A stretch of DNA of 64,000 nucleotides from Flavobacteriales bacterium UBA7666. Its GTDB lineage: Bacteria > Bacteroidota > Bacteroidia > Flavobacteriales_D > Crocinitomicaceae. Numbering within the stretch: position 1 is the first letter of the stretch; each line of letters begins with the position of its first letter. The notes beneath the pieces are model-generated. The model saw only the letters and a list, made by a program, of their open reading frames with translations. It ran no database searches and had not been told where the DNA came from. The translations under genes were made by a program, and so were the position numbers. Shown here in pieces: positions 14,307-23,240 of the stretch. Location: contig DLHO01000026.1 of the NCBI GenBank assembly GCA_002483265.1, positions 350,510 through 414,509 of the forward strand. Reading direction: 5' to 3'.

Positions 14307-15731
14307 ATGAAAACCAAAATACTTTTACTAATCTTACCAGCTCTTTTGTTTGGCAAATTCGTTTCTTCACAGGAAGCAGAAGTGTCTATTAATCTGTTGG
14401 CGAATGACAAAATTGCCGAAGTCAATGTAGAACAAACTGCATTTATCGAAGGAATGCTGCAGGTAACAAACTACTTGAAATATCATTTTAAGAACCTTCC
14501 AAAAGATCATAAATTCGGGTTGCTAATGGTGGTGCATAAAACAGGAAAACCTTCTTTTACCTGTTATTCCAAACCAAAAATGTCCAAAGATGAAACGGAT
14601 AAAGTGATAGCAGATATCACTAATCTGAAAATGGAAAACACAAAGATTGTAGACTTTCCTATTTTTTTCGCTATCAATTCAGAAGCGATAGATTTGACTG
14701 TTTTTGAAGATTTCGTTAACCCGGTTGAACAGAAGCAGAAGGAGTATGAAGCTGCTGATTTGGCAACTAAATTTCGGTTAAATAAAGAATATGCTATTAA
14801 CGAGGTGCTACCGATTCTAGGAGCATACGAAAACAAAGTTGATGCACAATTCGAAGGAGTTAAAAATCTTGGAAAACTAGTATTGGAAACTGATTTTAGT
14901 AAGCCTCAGGATATGGTGAGTTTATTTGATTCGAACACCAATTATTGGAGAGCAGGACTGGAAATGGAAGTGGGAAATCAGATTGTTCCGGCAACGAAGA
15001 TCTTTGCTCTTGTTTCCCAGGGTGAGTTGGATTATGCAAAAGAATACCTGGATATGATTCAGATTTTTTCTTCTTCTAAGACCACAACAAATGATTATCT
15101 GGAAGAAATCAACTGGAGATTGCGTTTGTTTTATAAAGAATTGAATGCTGCAGTGGCACAGGGAGTTGCTTTACACGATCAGGGTAAATACGATGAAGCA
15201 TTAAAAATATATGATGACCTATTGAAGTCATATCCTAATTCTGCTCACGCCATGTACGAGCATTATTTTTCCAATAATGAAAAGCAGGTTGCGGATAAGA
15301 AGATCGAATTAGGAAGCTCCGATAATTGGTATAAAGCCCGACCTGAAATCTACAAACACAATCCTTTATACAGCGTAGATGTAAAGGCAACAAGTGGAAA
15401 GGAAATGTACTTAATTGCGAGAAGACAGGAAATACAAAACTTGTTTAACAAGAAAGAGGATCGATTAAAGGATGTTTACACCTATGCTGAAATTGCACAG
15501 GATTTAGGGATTTATGATTTTGCAGCTCAATTGTTTTGGTTTTCGGTTACTTACAACAAAGAACAGACGACTTCAGCACTGAACAACTATTTATATTGCT
15601 TGGATAAATTGGGAGAAACAAAGCTTAAAGCCAATTTCAAAGTAGATTGTGATAAAGTATTCAAGAAAATAGAGAAGGACAAAAAAGCTGAAATGGAGGA
15701 AAGCTCCTGGTACAAAATGATGGCTAAGTAG
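14307..15731 (+). CDS. Exported protein with TPR-like region
   Basis: A 474-aa protein with a signal peptide (residues 1-22, MKTKILLLILPALLFG..., cleavage after VSSQ). The N-terminal half (30-230) has no family that I know. Around residues 285-325 is a TPR unit (ALHDQGKYDEALKIYDDLLK, YPNSAHAMYEHYF), and a helical region follows to the C-terminus, with DVYTYAEIAQDLGIYDFAAQ resembling a further TPR. No catalytic motif or sorting domain is present, so it is probably periplasmic. It is likely monocistronic or read with the downstream GNAT gene (21-bp gap). Confidence 0.8.
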   Translation: MKTKILLLILPALLFGKFVSSQEAEVSINLLANDKIAEVNVEQTAFIEGMLQVTNYLKYHFKNLPKDHKFGLLMVVHKTGKPSFTCYSKPKMSKDETDKVIADITNLKMENTKIVDFPIFFAINSEAIDLTVFEDFVNPVEQKQKEYEAADLATKFRLNKEYAINEVLPILGAYENKVDAQFEGVKNLGKLVLETDFSKPQDMVSLFDSNTNYWRAGLEMEVGNQIVPATKIFALVSQGELDYAKEYLDMIQIFSSSKTTTNDYLEEINWRLRLFYKELNAAVAQGVALHDQGKYDEALKIYDDLLKSYPNSAHAMYEHYFSNNEKQVADKKIELGSSDNWYKARPEIYKHNPLYSVDVKATSGKEMYLIARRQEIQNLFNKKEDRLKDVYTYAEIAQDLGIYDFAAQLFWFSVTYNKEQTTSALNNYLYCLDKLGETKLKANFKVDCDKVFKKIEKDKKAEMEESSWYKMMAK

Positions 15732-15752
15732 CCAATCGAATTGAAAGAAGAT

Positions 15753-16187
15753 ATGAATATTGAATTCAAACTAGTTGCACATGGAAGTGAGGAGTGGAAA
15801 TCTGCAGTCCGCCTTCGTGAAGAAATTTTGCGCAAACCTTTAGGAAGCTATTTTACTCCTGAAGAGCTGGAAGAAGAAAAGGATCACATTCAAGTTATCG
15901 GATTACTCGATAATGAGTTAGTTGCTACAAGCGTATTGGTTCCGGAAAATCACTCCATGAAAATGCAACGTGTGGTGGTGAAGGAGGAGATTCGCAGTTC
16001 GGGAATCGGATCTGAAATGATGTTGTTTTGCGAAGAGATTGCTTTAGAGCACGGGAAATCACACATTTTCTGTCATGCAAGAGATACTGCAGTGAATTTT
16101 TACCTGAAGAACAACTATCTGATCGAAGGAGCTTATTTTCCGGAAGATGGAATTCCACACGTGAAGATGAGCAAAGTAATTGCCTGA
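15753..16187 (+). CDS. GNAT-family N-acetyltransferase (ElaA-like)
   Basis: A 144-aa GNAT enzyme. VRLREEILRKPLG (residues 19-31) near the N-terminus and the motif A phrase MQRVVVKEEIRSSGIGSEMM, with the RSSGIG acetyl-CoA loop, are clear; HIFCHARDTAVNFYLKNNYL is motif B, and the end GIPHVKMSK is characteristic of small ElaA-like members. The ATG at 15753 is preferred over the TTG at 15741. It converges on the serine hydrolase gene with only 4 bp between the two stops, so there is no room for a conventional terminator. Confidence 0.9.
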   Translation: MNIEFKLVAHGSEEWKSAVRLREEILRKPLGSYFTPEELEEEKDHIQVIGLLDNELVATSVLVPENHSMKMQRVVVKEEIRSSGIGSEMMLFCEEIALEHGKSHIFCHARDTAVNFYLKNNYLIEGAYFPEDGIPHVKMSKVIA

Positions 16188-16191
16188 TAAA

Positions 16192-18012
16192 TTAATACCC
16201 CTTCGGTTTTTCAATCTTCAATTCCAGAAATACCTGATCGAAATCTTTCACATTGTAGCTGTGTTCTTTAAAGTACATGTAATCGCTTTTTAAGCCATCT
16301 TCCCAAGTGAATTCCGGTCGGATTAGTTGCCCTGCATGAGCTTTATAAATAGCAATGGCGCTTTTGAAATCATTCTTGAACAAGTAAACATGTGCCAGGT
16401 TCAATTTTGAATTCAGATCTTCAGGATACAATTCAATAGCACGTTTAAAATAAGCGATTGACTCGTTGTATTGTTTGATTTCCATCAAATGCCAGCCGAT
16501 GTTTGCAAATTCGTAAACAGCTAAATGCAAGGTGTCGGGGTTCAAAATTTTAACAGCACTTGGAAATTCTTTTGCTTCAACAGTTCTTGTGTAACCAATC
16601 ACATTTCCTTTTTCATTGGTAAAAAATTCTTTTACGGCTTGAAACTCCCGATTGATGAAGCGGGTAGTAGAGGTGAAGTACATTTTAGCGGATCGTCCAT
16701 CTGTGTAAAAGCTAATCTCGCCATTTTTTTCCTCAACGGAAGCCCATTGACCTTCATCAAACAAATAAATTCCCTTATATTTTTCTAAAATGGGATCAGG
16801 AACTACAACTGGTCCATTTCCAAGATCCTTTTTTTGTGGTTCGTGGTAAAAGTTCTTCCAGTTATACGCTTTCGCCACGCTGCTAATCACATCATACAAC
16901 AAACTACCTTCCTCTGTGTTTAGAAAGATCACGACTCCATAACCTTCATCCAGGCTAGCGTAGAATTGTCCGCAAAAACCATCGTTTCCTGCTCCGTGCT
17001 CAAAATAAGTTGCTCCGTCCAGATCCATAATAAAAGTACCCATTGCTGCTGGTCCGCCATTATATGGACTTAGATGCAATTTCACCATTTCCGGATTCAG
17101 CACTTTGGATTTTCCACCTTTATAGGCCAACTGCATATCAATAATGTATTGGCACAAGTCACTTGGAGTCATCCATAATCCTGCAGCGGCTTGTTCCGGA
17201 TAGAGACGGAATTTGTTCAGTACAGGCGAACCATCCGGATAATAGGCAGAAGAGTACTTACTAAGATCACTTTTAGAATTCGGGAATGCATACGAACTGT
17301 GTGTCATTCCAATTGGTTTCAGCACATTTTCATACATCCATTGATCGTAAGCTTTTCCAGTGATGTCTGTAAGTAGTAGTTGCGAGATGGTAGTTCCACC
17401 ACCTGAATACTGAAACTTTAAACCGGGTTCAAATTCACTTCTTACTGCCGGAGTCACAGCCGGAGATTTTCCATCCAGAACCTGTATCACGGTTGGAATG
17501 TCACTATTTCGATTATGTCCCGGAAAACCGTGAACAGTTAAACCCGCATTGTGACTTAGAATCTCTGCCAGTGTGATTTTCTTCCCTTTAGAAACCGAAT
17601 CATACGGAAATTTCCAGGAAGTCAGATATTGATTGACATCTGTATACAGATCAACTTTTTTATCCTGTGCCAGTTTGAGAATTCCAACGGCATTCAATGA
17701 CTTACTGATGGAACCAGGTTCAAACAGGGTTTCGGTTGTCATCGGTCTTTTTTCAGCTTCATCTGCCCAACCGTATGCTTTTGCCCATGCAATTTTATGA
17801 TCCTTAATCACAGCAATACTCATTCCCTTTACGTTGTAGAGTTTCATCTGCTCTTCAATAGTACGTGTTTTTTCATTATTCAGAATCACATTTCCGGTAA
17901 TGTTATTCTCTACCTCCTTGATTTTTTCAAGAGTAGCTTTAGAATACGTGTTTTGGGAAAAAAGGGTGGAACTGAAAAAGAATATGGGAATGAATAATGC
18001 AGTTGCTTTCAT
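16192..18012 (-). CDS. Exported serine hydrolase (beta-lactamase class C family) with C-terminal TPRs
   Basis: A 606-aa exported enzyme. Residues 1-19 are a signal peptide. The class C beta-lactamase/transpeptidase fold covers about 45-370: nucleophile motif SISK at 101-104, the Tyr motif as YSG at 202-204 (rather than YxN), and the third motif HGAG at 339-342. Such enzymes act on D-amino acid peptides, esters or beta-lactams; substrate cannot be told, and true AmpC activity is unlikely. Residues about 390-490 form a lipocalin-like extra domain often found in this family, and 515-575 hold two TPR units (FANIGWHLMEIKQYNESIAY, FKNDFKSAIAIYKAHAG). The TPR tail suggests assembly with a partner. 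No sorting domain, so probably periplasmic. Confidence 0.9.
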   Translation of the reverse strand: MKATALFIPIFFFSSTLFSQNTYSKATLEKIKEVENNITGNVILNNEKTRTIEEQMKLYNVKGMSIAVIKDHKIAWAKAYGWADEAEKRPMTTETLFEPGSISKSLNAVGILKLAQDKKVDLYTDVNQYLTSWKFPYDSVSKGKKITLAEILSHNAGLTVHGFPGHNRNSDIPTVIQVLDGKSPAVTPAVRSEFEPGLKFQYSGGGTTISQLLLTDITGKAYDQWMYENVLKPIGMTHSSYAFPNSKSDLSKYSSAYYPDGSPVLNKFRLYPEQAAAGLWMTPSDLCQYIIDMQLAYKGGKSKVLNPEMVKLHLSPYNGGPAAMGTFIMDLDGATYFEHGAGNDGFCGQFYASLDEGYGVVIFLNTEEGSLLYDVISSVAKAYNWKNFYHEPQKKDLGNGPVVVPDPILEKYKGIYLFDEGQWASVEEKNGEISFYTDGRSAKMYFTSTTRFINREFQAVKEFFTNEKGNVIGYTRTVEAKEFPSAVKILNPDTLHLAVYEFANIGWHLMEIKQYNESIAYFKRAIELYPEDLNSKLNLAHVYLFKNDFKSAIAIYKAHAGQLIRPEFTWEDGLKSDYMYFKEHSYNVKDFDQVFLELKIEKPKGY

Positions 18013-18115
18013 AAATTGAATTTCGTTGGTACAAGGTAAATGAATTTTGATTCAGAAGTAACAGATAAAGTGTAAAAGAATGTAATTTATGCTGAGATTG
18101 CTTTTCATCTTCCCC

Positions 18116-18157
18116 AAAAATAAGAACGCTGCAGATCAGAATTTCTACAGCGTTCTT
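18116..18157 (-). terminator. Intrinsic terminator of the 80-aa lipoprotein gene
   Basis: TAAGAACGCTG and CAGCGTTCTTA are exact 11-bp arms around a 15-base loop; on the minus strand the stem is followed by TTTTTGGGG. Confidence 0.8.
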
Positions 18158-18177
18158 AAAGGTCTTTTGGTAAAGAA

Positions 18178-18420
18178 TTACCGGATGTCACATTCCCTGG
18201 TGTAATCTCCAAAGATGTCTGTTCCTGTTTCTTCCAAATCAGCACATTTTTTTTCTGCTCGAATGCGCGAATCTTTGAATGAATAATTGCCGTCTGATGA
18301 AGTATTTCTGTTTCCATCATCATCGGTTCGAACCTTCGCACATTCACAGGTATAATCTTTCTTGCAGGATGCCAGTGTGAAACCTGACAATAATACTACT
18401 GCTACAATTACGCTTTTCAT
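18178..18420 (-). CDS. Small Cys-rich lipoprotein (paralogue 1)
   Basis: An 80-aa lipoprotein. The lipobox is LASC with the lipidated Cys at 19 (LSGFTLASC). The 61-residue mature part has four further Cys (YTCEC, KKC, REC), enough for two disulfides, and an acidic Asp-rich stretch RTDDDGNRN. The next gene on this strand (18629-18868) encodes a paralogue that shares KKDYTCEC, the DDDG segment, F..KDS and the RECDI end. The ATG at 18420 is chosen because it places the signal peptide correctly. Function is unknown; a small surface or periplasmic Ca2+- or peptide-binding module is possible but unsupported. Confidence 0.82.
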   Translation of the reverse strand: MKSVIVAVVLLSGFTLASCKKDYTCECAKVRTDDDGNRNTSSDGNYSFKDSRIRAEKKCADLEETGTDIFGDYTRECDIR

Positions 18421-18570
18421 AATCGTCTTTTTAGGGTGTTTCCGGAATAAAGTGTTCGCAAGGAACAACGATCGAAATATGAATGATTTTTAAAATAAAT
18501 CTGTTACATAAATAAATTGGAAACTTACATAATTCCTATATTTGTTAGAATTTGAACTCAAGATAATAAC

Positions 18571-18611
18571 AAAAAAAAAACGCCACAGAAACCAAAATCC
18601 CTGCGGCGCTT
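18571..18611 (-). terminator. Intrinsic terminator of the 79-aa lipoprotein gene
   Basis: On the minus strand GCGCCGCAG...CTGTGGCG forms a GC-rich stem with one mismatch, followed by a run of ten T residues. Confidence 0.8.
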
Positions 18612-18628
18612 TCAAATGTGTTAATCAA

Positions 18629-18868
18629 TTAGATATCACATTCTCTTGAGTAATCTCCAAGAATATCTGTTCCGTTTTCTTCCAAATCATTACACTTGTC
18701 TGCTGCACGTACTTTTGAATCTTTGAAGGTATAACTTCCATCGGATGTGGATACTGAACTTCCATCATCATCTGTGTGGATTTTTCTACATTCACACGTA
18801 TAATCTTTCTTACAAGAAGCCAGAGTAAAACCTGACAAAACTACTAATGCTACAACTACTTTTTTCAT
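18629..18868 (-). CDS. Small Cys-rich lipoprotein (paralogue 2)
   Basis: A 79-aa lipoprotein homologous along its whole length to the product at 18178-18420. The signal peptide MKKVVVALVVLSGFTLASC ends in the lipobox LASC (Cys19). The mature part keeps KKDYTCEC, the acidic HTDDDG turn, SYTFKDSKVRA, DKC and SRECDI. Each copy has its own terminator and start region, so they are tandem duplicate single-gene units. The identity between them (about two thirds by eye) shows an old but constrained duplication. Confidence 0.85.
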   Translation of the reverse strand: MKKVVVALVVLSGFTLASCKKDYTCECRKIHTDDDGSSVSTSDGSYTFKDSKVRAADKCNDLEENGTDILGDYSRECDI

Positions 18869-19088
18869 AATCATCTTTTTTTAAGGTGTTTTAGAATTGT
18901 GTTCTTAATTAAAACAACTGGAACAAAGGTGATTGATTGTAGGAATGATTCTGTTACAGAAATTCTCAAAAAACTTACATGATTCCTAGTTTTATTAAAA
19001 AGTGATGGAATGACAGGAGGGAATTTTCGAACTGTTTTTTTAGGGAATAAAAACTTTTAGTAGTACATTTCAAACAAATACTACAACT

Positions 19089-20648
19089 ATGAAACAATTG
19101 ATTTTTATTCTTTTAGGTTTAATTTCACTGACATTTCAAACCAATGCAGCGATTCGTTATGTAACTCCAAGTGGAGGCGGATCATTCAACGGTTCAAGCT
19201 GGGGAAACGCCTATCCGGGAACATCCTTGCAAACTGCTATTAATGCTTCTGGTTCTGGTGATGAAGTTTGGGTGGCACAGGGAACATATGTTACTACAAG
19301 TGGAACAGACCGAACCATTTCATTCAGTATGAAAAACGGAGTAACCATCTATGGAAGTTTTACAGGAACAGAAATCACTTTATCTGAAAGAAACCTGACT
19401 TTAGGATTAACAAGTGTTTTGAGTGGTGAAATTGGAATAAGCGGAATTTCAGATAACAGTTATCATGTGTTTAGTAATTCCGGATTGAATAATACAGCAA
19501 TCATTGACGGTTTTGTGGTTAGTCATGCAAATGATGATCGAATCCCGGGATCAAATGTCGGGTTAGGTGGTGGATTCTATAATGAAGGAAGTGGAGGAAG
19601 CGGTACATGCAGTCCAATCATTCGAAATTGTTTGATTCGAGACAATGAAGCAGGATTTGGGGCGGGAATCTTTAATAATGGTTCTGGCGGAGGGAATGCT
19701 TCCCCACAAATTACCAATTGTGCCATAACAGAAAATCATGCAACTCTCGGAGGAGGTGGATTGGATAATTTTGGAATCTCAAATGGGAATGCAAGTCCGA
19801 TTCTTACGAATTGTGTTGTTTATAACAACAGTGCTGCACAACGAGCAGGAGGAATGTACTGTTGGGGTGGAAACACCGGCAATGCAAGTCCAGTTTTGAT
19901 AAATACCTGTTTTATAAATAACAGTGCTGTTGATGGAGGCGGAGTTGTTGCAGACCGCTTAAATACTTCTACCGGAAGTTCAGGAACTAGTTCTCCGGTA
20001 TTGATGAATAGCATTTTTTGGGGAAACACCGCATCAGGTATTGGGCCTCAATTCTTTTTATTGGGTGGAGCAACATTCAATCCAACTTATTCGAATATCG
20101 ACTTAACAAATCAAACATCGCCGCACATACTTTCCGGCGCGGGAACAGGGAATATTCAGATGAATCCCTTATTTGTAAATGTGAATTTAGGAGCCGGATT
20201 AGATGGTGAATGGATGACCACAGATGATGGATTGCGCTTGCAAAGTTCTTCCCCCTGTATTGATGCCGGAAACAATTCTGGATTACCTGCAACAGATATT
20301 CTTTCTGAAAACAGAATTAAATACCTTGCTGCCGATATGGGGGCATATGAATTTGATTCGATATCCTTATTGTCTGTTTCAGAAAACGATCACATGGCAA
20401 TCGAACTTTCTGCATCACCCAATCCTTCAAATCAATTCCTGAAATTGAATTACCGGATTTCTGAATCGGGACAAGTTCACTTATCGCTTACAGACTTAAA
20501 TGGAAAGCAGGTGTGGAATTTTAGTTCAGAACAAGTAACAGGGAATTACGAACTCGAGATTGATCTGACATCCCTTGAAAATGGAGTTTACTTGTTGGAA
20601 CTGGAAACCAAATCCTGGAAATTGAATAAGCGTGTCGTGAAAAATTGA
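19089..20648 (+). CDS. T9SS-secreted right-handed beta-helix protein
   Basis: A 519-aa protein exported by Sec (signal peptide 1-20, ending NAA) and then by the type IX secretion system. The body (about 22-420) is rich in Gly/Asn/Ser repeats of the parallel beta-helix type (GSGGSGTCSPIIRNCLIRDN, NASPQITNCAITENHATLGG), as in choice-of-anchor Q and polymorphic outer-membrane adhesin proteins. The C-terminal ~85 residues are a type A sorting domain: SASPNPSNQFLKLNY, VHLSLTDLNGKQVW, ENGVYLLELE, ending KRVVKN. It should be attached to or released at the cell surface. Its function may be adhesion or polysaccharide binding; no catalytic residues stand out. Confidence 0.92.
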   Translation: MKQLIFILLGLISLTFQTNAAIRYVTPSGGGSFNGSSWGNAYPGTSLQTAINASGSGDEVWVAQGTYVTTSGTDRTISFSMKNGVTIYGSFTGTEITLSERNLTLGLTSVLSGEIGISGISDNSYHVFSNSGLNNTAIIDGFVVSHANDDRIPGSNVGLGGGFYNEGSGGSGTCSPIIRNCLIRDNEAGFGAGIFNNGSGGGNASPQITNCAITENHATLGGGGLDNFGISNGNASPILTNCVVYNNSAAQRAGGMYCWGGNTGNASPVLINTCFINNSAVDGGGVVADRLNTSTGSSGTSSPVLMNSIFWGNTASGIGPQFFLLGGATFNPTYSNIDLTNQTSPHILSGAGTGNIQMNPLFVNVNLGAGLDGEWMTTDDGLRLQSSSPCIDAGNNSGLPATDILSENRIKYLAADMGAYEFDSISLLSVSENDHMAIELSASPNPSNQFLKLNYRISESGQVHLSLTDLNGKQVWNFSSEQVTGNYELEIDLTSLENGVYLLELETKSWKLNKRVVKN

Positions 20649-20685
20649 TAGTTTGGTATCCGATATTCATTTTTAGAACTCCCGG

Positions 20686-21189
20686 ATGCAGACAAAAGTT
20701 AAAGTGATAACCGTTTACAATTGTTCTTTAGAGCGTGCTTTCAAAACTCCAATGCTCTGTGATGTTTCAAAAGTTCATAAGGGTTTTGGAGTCATGCCAC
20801 GCGTAACTCATTGTACGGAAGATGAAAATTGGGGCAAACCAGGTTCTACTAAAAAGGTTTTTGTTGCCAAATCGCTCACGCAGAAAGGCGGATGGGCTTC
20901 TGTGGATAAAGTTATTGAACGGGAAGAAAATGCCTATTGGAAAATTGAGGTTAGCGAATTTCAAGCGTGGATGTTGGGTTTTTCCCGATTTACAGGAGAA
21001 TGGAAGACAACCGAATTGGCACCAAACCAAATCGAAATTGAGTATACCTATACTTTGCATTCTGACGTTGCACTGCTTTATCCCTTGAATTGGCTTTTTA
21101 CCAAGACTTTTTGGAAGATCTACATGAAAAGAGTGCTGGGGAATATCCGTAAAATGACTATCAGTAAAGAACCGTATTTGTATCCTTAA
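20686..21189 (+). CDS. SRPBCC-family protein
   Basis: A 167-aa soluble protein of the SRPBCC (polyketide cyclase/START-like) fold. The N-terminal VYNCSLERAFKTPMLCDVSK, the middle WGKPGSTKKVFVA and the long C-terminal helix with NWLFTKTFWKIYMKRVLGN match single-domain ligand-binding members. Ligand is unknown. It lies 37 bp after the T9SS gene with no terminator in between, so weak read-through is possible. Confidence 0.78.
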   Translation: MQTKVKVITVYNCSLERAFKTPMLCDVSKVHKGFGVMPRVTHCTEDENWGKPGSTKKVFVAKSLTQKGGWASVDKVIEREENAYWKIEVSEFQAWMLGFSRFTGEWKTTELAPNQIEIEYTYTLHSDVALLYPLNWLFTKTFWKIYMKRVLGNIRKMTISKEPYLYP

Positions 21190-21517
21190 ATCACTTTCAA
21201 TCCGCTCAGTGTGTGAATTATGTAATCCTTTTCAATAATTGCGTAACATTCCCTTCACAATTCATCATCACCTTTACTTATTGCAGAATTTGAGGAAGAA
21301 TAAAAGCATACATAAACAGTAAAACATCTCCATGGTAAATAACATATAAATGATGTGAACTGGAACCAATAATTAGGTGATGTTGCGGCACAGATTGTAC
21401 TGTTTGTGCCAGTGTGGTAGGGAGTGAAGAGTGTGTCAGACAAAGTTTGATACACTTTTCCACTTTTAGAAGCTTCCCAAAAAGAATGTGTATCTTTCAT
21501 TTCATTCAAAGAACACT
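21190..21517. other. Gene-free 328-bp region before the OsmC gene
   Basis: No ORF here looks coding; two open frames on the minus strand lack family similarity or composition of a protein. It has imperfect hairpins GGCACA...TGTGCC (about 21386-21409) and GTGTCA...TGATACAC (about 21431-21453) ahead of the OsmC gene. TATCTTTC at about 21491 is a weak -7 box. A structured leader or regulatory site for OsmC is possible. Confidence 0.4.
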
Positions 21518-21916
21518 ATGGCAACAGTAACAGCAAGCATCAAGAAAGAACTTTATAGAGTTGAAATCGAATCACCTTCCGGGAATGTGGTGATAGCTGA
21601 CGAACCCTTGGAAATCGGAGGGAAGGATCTGGGGTTTTCTCCTACGGAATTATTAATAGCCGCCCTAGCTTCTTGCACCAGTGCAACTTTAAGAATGTAT
21701 GCCGATAAAAAAGGGTGGGACTTACAGGAAGTAAAACTGGAAATTGATTTGGATCGGGACGAACAAACGAATAAAACGATTATCAATCGAAAGATGCAGC
21801 TCTTTGGTGAATTGGATGAGAAGCAACGTGAACGATTGTTCAGTGTGGCGAATGCCTGCCCGGTACATAAAATCCTTACCAATCCAATTGAGATCAATAC
21901 CGAAATCCTTCCATAA
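21518..21916 (+). CDS. osmC: OsmC-family peroxiredoxin-like protein
   Basis: A 132-aa OsmC/Ohr-type thiol peroxidase. The two redox cysteines are in place: Cys53 in ALASCTSATLRMYA and Cys114 in ANACPVHKIL. LGFSPTELLIAAL before Cys53 is the family hallmark. It probably reduces organic hydroperoxides in the cytosol. The start at 21518 (ATG GCA ACA) is chosen because the upstream ten codons of the open frame are uncharacteristic and the family begins about here. It is preceded by a structured 328-bp gene-free region. Confidence 0.94.
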   Translation: MATVTASIKKELYRVEIESPSGNVVIADEPLEIGGKDLGFSPTELLIAALASCTSATLRMYADKKGWDLQEVKLEIDLDRDEQTNKTIINRKMQLFGELDEKQRERLFSVANACPVHKILTNPIEINTEILP

Positions 21917-22007
21917 TCACATTTTTAATGAAATAATTGGATAAACCAGATTTAATCTTTTACTTTGTTTTTCAAAGTACTTTTAAATAGATTTTAAAAA
22001 AGACAAG

Positions 22008-22292
22008 ATGAAAAACAAAAGATTAATCATTATTCTATCGGTAGCAGCAGTTTTATTGCTGATCCCATTCGTTGCCATGCAGTTTACGGATGAGGTGAAG
22101 TGGGATGGTACTGATTTTCTCATTATGGGAGTATTGTTGGCAGGGACGGGCTTACTTTGCGAATTCATTCTGCGGAATGTGACTAAAAGAGCAAACAGGA
22201 TCCTCCTTTGTTTGGTTGTTTTGGGAGTTTTAGTTATGACTTGGATGGAACTTGCAGTAGGGATCTTCGGAACTCCGTTTGCAGGATCGTGA
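22008..22292 (+). CDS. Small membrane protein
   Basis: A 94-aa hydrophobic protein with three segments (about 5-25, 36-55, 63-85), no recognised family. Its stop overlaps the start of the next gene (TGATGA, 1-base overlap), so the two small membrane proteins are translationally coupled and probably interact. Upstream, TTTTACTTTG resembles a Bacteroidota -7 box. Confidence 0.75.
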   Translation: MKNKRLIIILSVAAVLLLIPFVAMQFTDEVKWDGTDFLIMGVLLAGTGLLCEFILRNVTKRANRILLCLVVLGVLVMTWMELAVGIFGTPFAGS

Positions 22293-22798
22293 TGAAACGT
22301 CAAAAAAGAATCTTTATTTCGGTAAATGCACTTTATGGATTAATGGTTTTGTTCTTTTTGCTTGACCTTTTCCAAATACTTGAAGCAAAAGGGGAATATT
22401 TCAAATCCATCATCCATGTCGGTACAATTCTCTCAACTCCTATAATTCTTGTTTGCAATTTGATGGTGTTTAAAATCAGAAAATGGGAATTGCTCTTCTA
22501 CACTTCTTCCTTGGTATTGATGACATTTTTTTACCTGGTAGTTTCGCAAGTGGGATTGTTAGGCTATCTGTTTTCAATTGAAAGTTATCAAACACAAACA
22601 ATCTTATATGAGAATACTTATTGTGGATTCAGGACCATTGAATTCCAAATGAAAGATCTTGGAGCAAGAGGATTTGATAGACGGTATGTCGAAGTAACTT
22701 ATTTGACTCCCTGTTTTATGATCACTAAAGAAGTTGATCCGGATAAGAATCCCGGAGAAGGTTGGATTAAAGTCGATGAACAGAGGACTGTTTTGTAA
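22292..22798 (+). CDS. Membrane protein of unknown function
   Basis: A 168-aa protein with three hydrophobic segments (around 8-28, 43-60 and 67-92) and a ~75-residue C-terminal soluble part, QTQTILYENTYCGFRTIEFQ onwards. I do not recognise a family. Its ATG overlaps the previous stop by one base, which decides the start over upstream in-frame codons. The C-terminal part contains two Cys, which could be paired if it is periplasmic. Confidence 0.75.
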   Translation: MKRQKRIFISVNALYGLMVLFFLLDLFQILEAKGEYFKSIIHVGTILSTPIILVCNLMVFKIRKWELLFYTSSLVLMTFFYLVVSQVGLLGYLFSIESYQTQTILYENTYCGFRTIEFQMKDLGARGFDRRYVEVTYLTPCFMITKEVDPDKNPGEGWIKVDEQRTVL

Positions 22799-22907
22799 GA
22801 TGTTTTTTGGTTAAGCTTTTTTAAGGATTTGAATGTAACAAATCAGTCGGATTTGATTTATCTTAGAAGCTACATAAACTGAAGCCGTAATTTTAATTAT
22901 TGGTGAG

Positions 22908-23240
22908 ATGGAAAAGATCAGACTTTTAGTATTCAGTTTGTGTTTGTGTGTGGCGGAAAACAATTCACTCATTGCGCAAAATACACTTCCGCTTTCTTTG
23001 GAAGAAATCAGTACCCCAACTTCTTTAATTGTTCGTTCAAGCCCTCATTCGGATTATATCACGCTGGAATTATTAGGTGGCATTCAGGCAGTCTCCTTTG
23101 AAATCTACGGTATGGATGGAAAAGAAGTCTATCAGGGCCGAATTAACGGAACTCAGCTTATTGAAGTTTCAACTTGGCCTTCCGGAACCTATTTTGTTAT
23201 CTGCGGTCTGCAGCGTGAAAAATTGATTATAAATAAATAG
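22908..23240 (+). CDS. Stand-alone T9SS sorting-domain protein
   Basis: A 110-aa exported protein: signal peptide 1-23 (ending SLIAQ) followed directly by a type A-like T9SS C-terminal domain. VRSSPHSDYITLELLG is the first strand pair, VSFEIYGMDGKEVYQGRING is the LxxLxGxxV block, and TWPSGTYFVICGLQREKLIINK is the GTYxVxV...KxxxxK end. There is no cargo domain at all: only ~5 residues separate cleavage site from sorting domain. It may be a remnant of a larger gene or a small protein displayed or secreted on its own. The end KLIINK is a shade different from the canonical KxVVK. Confidence 0.78.
   Translation: MEKIRLLVFSLCLCVAENNSLIAQNTLPLSLEEISTPTSLIVRSSPHSDYITLELLGGIQAVSFEIYGMDGKEVYQGRINGTQLIEVSTWPSGTYFVICGLQREKLIINK

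Noticed and set aside
21255..21509. 84-aa open frame on the minus strand upstream of osmC
   Set aside because: Its composition is unlike neighbouring proteins (high Ser/Thr/Cys/Phe), there is no family resemblance, and the strand has no promoter; treated as chance.
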